The position numbers and the translations under genes are program-made. Positions 59,952 through 64,000 of a stretch of DNA of 64,000 nt are shown piece after piece; position 1 is the first letter of the stretch; every line of letters starts with the position of its first letter. This DNA is from Halomonas nitroreducens. GTDB lineage: Bacteria; Pseudomonadota; Gammaproteobacteria; Pseudomonadales; Halomonadaceae. The notes under the pieces were generated by a model that was not told the origin of the DNA, searched no databases, and saw only the letters and a program-made list of their open reading frames with translations. The DNA is taken from the NCBI RefSeq assembly GCF_003966155.1, contig NZ_RXNS01000001.1:370782-434781 (forward strand). The letters are read 5' to 3'.

Positions 59952-60935
59952 ATGTTCAAGAAAACTCTTGTGACCTCCGCCATCCTTGCCACCCTGACCG
60001 CGCAGGCGGCTCAGGCAGAGACCTTCAAGGTCGGCATGGGTGATCCGATGGATTCCGACCAGGGCGCACTGGCACAACGCTTCGAAGAGCTGGTCGAGGA
60101 ACTCTCCGACGGCGAGATGCAGGTGGAGCTGTTTCCCGGCGGCCAGCTCGGCTCCGAGACAGGGATGATCCAGGATACCCGCATCGGCAAGCTCGACTTC
60201 GCCCTGATCGGCGTGGGTAACCTGACGCCCTACGCACCGCGTCTCGGCGCCCTGACCATGCCCTACGCGATCCGCAGCCACGCCGATGCGGTCAAGGCCA
60301 CCACCGGGACGCTGGCGGATCGCTGGAATGCCATCGCCGAAGAAGAAGCCGGCGTGCATATCGTCAGCTGGCTGTACTCCAACTTCCGCTATCTCACCAA
60401 CTCCCAGCGCCCCGTGACCACCCTGGAGGATATCGAAGGCCTCAAGGTCCGGGTGCCGCAGAACGAGCTGATGCTGGCCACCTACGAGGCCTGGGGGGCC
60501 AGCCCGATCAGCATGTCCTGGCCCGAAGTGTTCACCGGCCTGCAGCAGGGCGTGATCGACGGGCAGGACAATCCCTACATCGTCAACTACACGATGAAGT
60601 TCCACGAGGTACAGGACTACCTCACCGAGGTGCACTACCAGTACTCCCTCCAGCCGATCGTGATGGGGATGAGAACCTACGAGAAGCTGAGTGACGAAGA
60701 GCGCGCGATCATCGATCGGGCCGGGCTCGAAGCCCAGCTGTATGCGCTGCAGTTCCAGCTGACCGAAGCCTCCAAGGCGCGTGCCGGCATGGAAGCGGAA
60801 GGTGTCGAGGTCTCGACGCTGGAAGACGAAGAGGAGTGGGTTCGCATTGCCAAGGAAGAGGTCTGGCCGGAATTCTATGACGAAATCGGCGGTCAGGAAG
60901 CCTTCGAGGAAATGCAGACGGCACTGGGCCACTGA
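59952..60935 (+). CDS. dctP: TRAP transporter solute-binding protein (DctP family)
   Basis: 327 residues; ATG 8 bases after GGAG, signal peptide ending AQA-ETFK. DctP pattern with the ligand-binding Arg in IEGLKVRVPQNELML and the MSWPEVFTGLQQGVIDGQDNP motif. It captures an anionic substrate in the periplasm; the conserved Arg suits a carboxylate or sulfonate. Neighbours point to cysteate, cysteinolate or dihydroxypropanesulfonate. Confidence 0.9.
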   Translation: MFKKTLVTSAILATLTAQAAQAETFKVGMGDPMDSDQGALAQRFEELVEELSDGEMQVELFPGGQLGSETGMIQDTRIGKLDFALIGVGNLTPYAPRLGALTMPYAIRSHADAVKATTGTLADRWNAIAEEEAGVHIVSWLYSNFRYLTNSQRPVTTLEDIEGLKVRVPQNELMLATYEAWGASPISMSWPEVFTGLQQGVIDGQDNPYIVNYTMKFHEVQDYLTEVHYQYSLQPIVMGMRTYEKLSDEERAIIDRAGLEAQLYALQFQLTEASKARAGMEAEGVEVSTLEDEEEWVRIAKEEVWPEFYDEIGGQEAFEEMQTALGH

Positions 60936-60942
60936 GTGAGAT

Positions 60943-60973
60943 CGGGCCGGGCGGCCCAGCGTCGCTCGGCCCG
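60943..60973 (+). other. Intra-operon hairpin between dctP and dctQ
   Basis: CGGGCCG and CGGCCCG form a 7-bp stem around 17 bases. A structure after the binding-protein gene is common in TRAP and ABC operons, where it protects the upstream mRNA so that the binding protein is made in excess. Confidence 0.45.
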
Positions 60974-61011
60974 GTTCCCTCCACGTTCTCCCACTGGGGA
61001 AGGAGGCTTTC

Positions 61012-61569
61012 GTGTTAGCAAAGCTGCTCAATCATATCGAAGACTACGCCTGCCGCTTCCTGCTCGGTGTGTTCGTCGTGCTGTTGTTCGTTCAGGTGGT
61101 CATGCGGGTGACGCTGGGGATCGGTATGGCATGGATCGAGGAGTTGGCTCGCTATGCCTTCATCTGGTTCGTCTTCCTGGGGGCCGCTCACGCAGCGCAC
61201 CTGAGTGCCCATAACCGGTTGCAGACACACATCAACCTGATGCCGAAGCGCATCGCCGATACCTTGCTGCTGCTGGTCGACCTGATCTGGGTAGGGTTCT
61301 GCCTGGTCCTGGCGTGGAAAAGCCTGGACCTGATCGGGCTGTTGCTGGAATTTCCGTATGACTCCCCCGCCCTGGGCTGGTCCCTGGCTTATGTCTACTT
61401 CGTCTTTCCCATTGCCTTCGTGCTGATGGCCTTTCGTGTCCTGCAGGTCCAGTACCTGAAGCTGGTCAAGGGCATCGAGCCCGGCGACGTGGAGCAGCAG
61501 GAAGTGAGCAAGATCACCGATGGGGATTCCAACGCCACCGGGAATTCCTCCTCCAAAGGCAAGGGGTAA
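61012..61569 (+). CDS. dctQ: TRAP transporter small permease (DctQ)
   Basis: 185 residues, GTG start after a consensus AAGGAGG. Four hydrophobic helices (about 15-38, 50-70, 85-110, 128-150), with the family motif WIEELARYAFIWFVFLGAAHA. It bridges the binding protein and the large permease. Followed after five bases by dctM. Confidence 0.92.
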   Translation: MLAKLLNHIEDYACRFLLGVFVVLLFVQVVMRVTLGIGMAWIEELARYAFIWFVFLGAAHAAHLSAHNRLQTHINLMPKRIADTLLLLVDLIWVGFCLVLAWKSLDLIGLLLEFPYDSPALGWSLAYVYFVFPIAFVLMAFRVLQVQYLKLVKGIEPGDVEQQEVSKITDGDSNATGNSSSKGKG

Positions 61570-61574
61570 GCACC

Positions 61575-62855
61575 ATGGCCGCAACGGTACTGTTTTCCAT
61601 GTTCGGCGCGTTGCTATTCTTTGGCGCGCCTATAGTGGTGGCCCTCGGGGTCGCCTCCATGGCGGTCTACGTCCTCAACGGTGACGATCTCAGCTCGCTC
61701 ATCGAGCTGGCCTTTTCCGCCATCAATTCATTCCCTCTCATGGCGCTGCCTTCGTTCATCCTGGCCGGCGCATTGATGGGGGATGCGGGCATCGCCCGTC
61801 GTCTGATCCATATCGCCGAGGAACTGGCGGGGCCTGCCGCCGGCGGCCTGGGGGCGGCCGCGGTGATGGCCTGCATGTTCTTCGGCGCCATTTCCGGCTC
61901 CGGCCCCGCGACCACGGCCGCGGTCGGGATGCTGGTGATTCCGGCGATGATCGAGCGGGGATATGGCAAGAGCTATCCCGCGGCGATCACCGCCACGGCC
62001 GGGGGGCTCGGCGTGGTCATTCCCCCCAGCATGCCGCTGGTGATCTATGGGGTCACCGCCAACGAATCCATCTCGGCACTGTTCATGGCGGGTGTGTTTC
62101 CGGGCATCCTGCTCGGCGCAGGCCTGATCGTGGCCAACTACATCACCGCGAAGCGCAACGGTTACCAGACCGAAAGCACCGGCTATGACCGCAAGCGAAT
62201 CGTCAAGGTCCTGAAGGATGGGTTCTGGTCGATCATGGCGCCAGTGGTGATCCTGGGCGGCATCTATTCCGGGATGTTCACGCCCACGGAAGCCGCGGTG
62301 GTTTCCATCTTCTATGCCCTCTTCGTGGGTGTCTTCATCCACAAGGAGTCGTCGCTGCGAGGGCTCAACGAGGCCTTCCAGAGTACGACCTGGCTGACCG
62401 GGCGCGTGCTCATCATCATGTTCACCGCCACCGCCTTCGGTCGCATCCTGGTCGAGAATCACATCCCGGCCATGATCGCCCAGGGCATCCTGCAGATCAC
62501 CGGCAGCCTGTGGCTGGTCTGGGTACTGGTGATCGGCTTTCTGCTGATCGTGGGCATGTTCATCGAGATCCTGGCCACCATCATGATCGTCACTCCCGTG
62601 CTCCTGCCCGTGATGGTGGAGCTGGGCGTCGATCCGATCCACTTCGGCATCGTCCTGGTGGTCAGCCTCGGCATCGGCTTTTCCACGCCGCCCCTGGGGG
62701 AGAACATGTTCATCAGTTCCAGCATCGCCAACGTGTCCATCGAGCGCATCTCGATGCGCGCCATTCCGCTGGTCGGGTCCATGGTGGTGATCGACCTTGT
62801 GCTGGCGTTCTTCCCCCAGATCTCCCTGTGGCTACCCACAGTGCTTGGCTTCTGA
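61575..62855 (+). CDS. dctM: TRAP transporter large permease (DctM)
   Basis: 426 residues with about 12 transmembrane helices; family motifs FILAGALMGDAGIARRL, FFGAISGSGPATTAAVG, GVVIPPSMPLVIYGV and STPPLGENMF. Sodium-driven translocation channel of the importer, which suits a marine or halophilic organism. Confidence 0.94.
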   Translation: MAATVLFSMFGALLFFGAPIVVALGVASMAVYVLNGDDLSSLIELAFSAINSFPLMALPSFILAGALMGDAGIARRLIHIAEELAGPAAGGLGAAAVMACMFFGAISGSGPATTAAVGMLVIPAMIERGYGKSYPAAITATAGGLGVVIPPSMPLVIYGVTANESISALFMAGVFPGILLGAGLIVANYITAKRNGYQTESTGYDRKRIVKVLKDGFWSIMAPVVILGGIYSGMFTPTEAAVVSIFYALFVGVFIHKESSLRGLNEAFQSTTWLTGRVLIIMFTATAFGRILVENHIPAMIAQGILQITGSLWLVWVLVIGFLLIVGMFIEILATIMIVTPVLLPVMVELGVDPIHFGIVLVVSLGIGFSTPPLGENMFISSSIANVSIERISMRAIPLVGSMVVIDLVLAFFPQISLWLPTVLGF

Positions 62856-62876
62856 CAACGAATGGATAGGCAACCG

Positions 62877-63611
62877 ATGACGATTCACGACCACGATGTT
62901 GAAGCTTCACCTGCTGATCGGCATACCATTGTCGGGGTGCTGGGGGGCATGGGGCCCGACGCCACCGTGACCTTCATGCAGCGGGTCATCGACGCCACCC
63001 CCGCCGAGGATGATATCGATCATGTCCACCTGCTGGTGGACAACAATCCCAAGGTGCCCTCGCGCATCAAGGCGCTGATCGAGGGTGACGGCGAGAACCC
63101 GGGGCCGGCAATTGCCGAGATGGCGCGTCGCCTCGAGCACGCCGGTGCCGCCTTCCTGGTGATGCCTTGCAACACCGCTCACTATTACTGGCAGTACGCC
63201 CAGGATGCCGTCGACATCCCGGTCTGGCACATCGTCGAGCGCACGCTGGACAGCATTGCCGATCGTATCCCGAAGGCGAAAGTGGGCATGCTCTGCTCCC
63301 CGGCACTGCGCAAGATTGGCCTGTACGAAGGGTTTGTCGAATCGCGCGGCCTGTCCCTGGTGTATCCCGAGGACGAGGCATCGGTTCTCGAGGTGATTCG
63401 TGCCGTCAAGCGGGGCCAGGGGCGGCATCCCGACACGCTCGCGGCCTTCACCAAAGCCGCCGATGAGCTCCAGGAACGCGGCGCCGACGTGCTGGTGCTG
63501 GCCTGCACCGAGTTGTCGGTGATCGGGGATGCCCTCGATGTCCCTGTCCCTGTCGTGGATACCGTCCAGGTCCTGGCCGAACAGGTTGTCGAGGCGGCCG
63601 GCGGTCGCTGA
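62877..63611 (+). CDS. Aspartate/glutamate-racemase-family enzyme, candidate cysteate racemase
   Basis: 244 residues; ATG at 62877 follows GATAGG (an ATG at 62862 would overlap that site). Core IVGVLGGMGPDATVTFM, VDNNPKVPSR, first catalytic Cys98 in MPCNTAHYYW and second Cys210 in LACTELSVI, so both proton-transfer cysteines of PLP-independent racemases are present. In a cluster ending in the L-specific CuyA, racemising D-cysteate (an aspartate analogue with sulfonate in place of carboxylate) is a good fit. Aspartate racemase itself is the alternative. Confidence 0.82.
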   Translation: MTIHDHDVEASPADRHTIVGVLGGMGPDATVTFMQRVIDATPAEDDIDHVHLLVDNNPKVPSRIKALIEGDGENPGPAIAEMARRLEHAGAAFLVMPCNTAHYYWQYAQDAVDIPVWHIVERTLDSIADRIPKAKVGMLCSPALRKIGLYEGFVESRGLSLVYPEDEASVLEVIRAVKRGQGRHPDTLAAFTKAADELQERGADVLVLACTELSVIGDALDVPVPVVDTVQVLAEQVVEAAGGR

Positions 63612-63695
63612 GAGCGGTCCCCGCCAATCCGATCGGGCCTTCATGCCCAACCCCACACCCCACTCTTCCCCGTTCCTTTGAACAGCCCTTCGCTC

Positions 63696-63715
63696 GGTTC
63701 GGCTCTTGCCGAACC
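63696..63715 (+). other. Hairpin in the racemase-exporter gap
   Basis: GGTTCGGC / GCCGAACC 8-bp stem with loop TCTT, followed by the GC-rich CCCGGGG...CCCCGGG, in a 145-base gap otherwise without features. It may moderate read-through into the exporter gene. Confidence 0.45.
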
Positions 63716-63756
63716 CGGGGACGCTCGCCCCGGGGACGGGGCCAGGAGAGCGAAAG

Positions 63757-64000
63757 ATGAAACCACACAGCTTCATGACGTCGACTTCCGCATGGCGATC
63801 TCAGCTGCTTCGGCGACTTAGCGGCTATCGTGCCATTGGTCGCGGCTTGCTGGTGTGTATCACCATTGCCTTGGCGACCACCTTCATTGCCGATCATTAT
63901 GGGGGCCCGACGTTGCTCTACGCCCTGCTGTTCGGCATGTCGCTGCACTTCCTGAGCGAGGAGGGGCGCTGTCGCGAGGGCATCGAGTTCGCCGCCCGCA
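63757..64000 (+). CDS. YeiH-family (UPF0324) putative sulfate/sulfite exporter, N-terminal part
   Basis: Only the first 81 residues are in the window. AGGAGAG precedes the ATG. The sequence has a short basic leader, a hydrophobic helix (LLVCITIALATTFIADH) and the family pattern YGGPTLLYALLFGMSLHFLSEEGRCREGIEFAAR (in parts LLYALLFGMSLHFLS and GIEFAAR). YeiH-type proteins are predicted anion exporters and a member is associated with cuyA in other bacteria as a sulfite exporter (CuyZ). Removing sulfite released by CuyA is the likely job. Confidence 0.75.
   Translation, partial: MKPHSFMTSTSAWRSQLLRRLSGYRAIGRGLLVCITIALATTFIADHYGGPTLLYALLFGMSLHFLSEEGRCREGIEFAAR

Overview
This is a chromosomal window from a GC-rich gammaproteobacterium, most likely a halophile of the Halomonadaceae (Halomonas or Chromohalobacter type). 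The assignment is an inference from high G+C, very acidic outer-membrane porins, TRAP and Entner-Doudoroff-type regulatory signals, and gene orders shared with Pseudomonas and relatives (HAD-rppH-ptsP-tauE-lgt-thyA-folA; nudE/yrfG-hslR-hslO-pckA; nrdR-ribD-ribB-ribH-nusB-thiL-pgpA). No rRNA, tRNA, CRISPR array, insertion sequence or prophage was recognised. Most of the window is ordinary chromosome with tightly overlapping operons (many ATGA and GTGA junctions).

Layout. 1-6430: inorganic-sulfur module: a SulP anion transporter (cut by the window edge), a DUF2892 membrane protein, two YeeE/YedE (thiosulfate-uptake type) half-transporters, an OmpR/histidine-kinase pair with a PmrA/QseB-like direct-repeat box, and tsdB-tsdA, a tetrathionate-forming thiosulfate dehydrogenase with its cytochrome partner. 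6490-9942 (minus): periplasmic thiol operon dsbD, a TlpA-like protein with an Lgt-like membrane domain, and dsbG. 10106-16953: nrdR and the riboflavin/NusB/thiL/pgpA operon plus a DUF945 protein. 17035-19470: lon behind a good sigma-32-like promoter. 19701-23021: thiBPQ thiamine ABC transporter. 23155-26891: ilvD, a Gfo/Idh/MocA oxidoreductase, nudE. 27001-30849: yrfG, hslR, hslO and pckA, with a HexR-like operator before pckA. 30983-38000: Tat-type msrB, tex, gshA, dsbB, rsd, mdh. 38149-46883: HAD phosphatase, rppH, ptsP, TANGO2-like protein, a degenerate hybrid sensor/receiver, TauE/SafE exporter, lgt, thyA, folA. 46953-55041: ProQ-like RNA chaperone, major porin, a secreted protein with an internal domain duplication, a tiny exported coiled-coil protein, a DcaP-like porin with an overlapping-palindrome operator, and a diguanylate cyclase.

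55153-64000 is the most interesting part: a divergent LysR regulator and a one-direction cluster for an organosulfonate. It encodes L-cysteate sulfo-lyase (CuyA), a histidinol-dehydrogenase homologue of the sulfopropanediol dehydrogenase (HpsN) type, a DegT-family PLP aminotransferase, a three-part TRAP importer, an aspartate/glutamate-racemase-family enzyme and the start of a YeiH-family anion (sulfite/sulfate) exporter. The set fits a route in which a C3 amino-sulfonate such as cysteinolate is imported, its alcohol is oxidised to cysteate (as histidinol is to histidine), D and L forms are interconverted, and CuyA releases sulfite, ammonium and pyruvate; the aminotransferase could link this to the keto form derived from dihydroxypropanesulfonate. 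The substrate is inferred, not shown.

The two ends of the window thus handle inorganic (thiosulfate) and organic (sulfonate) sulfur, with a third possible sulfite exporter (TauE/SafE) between them.
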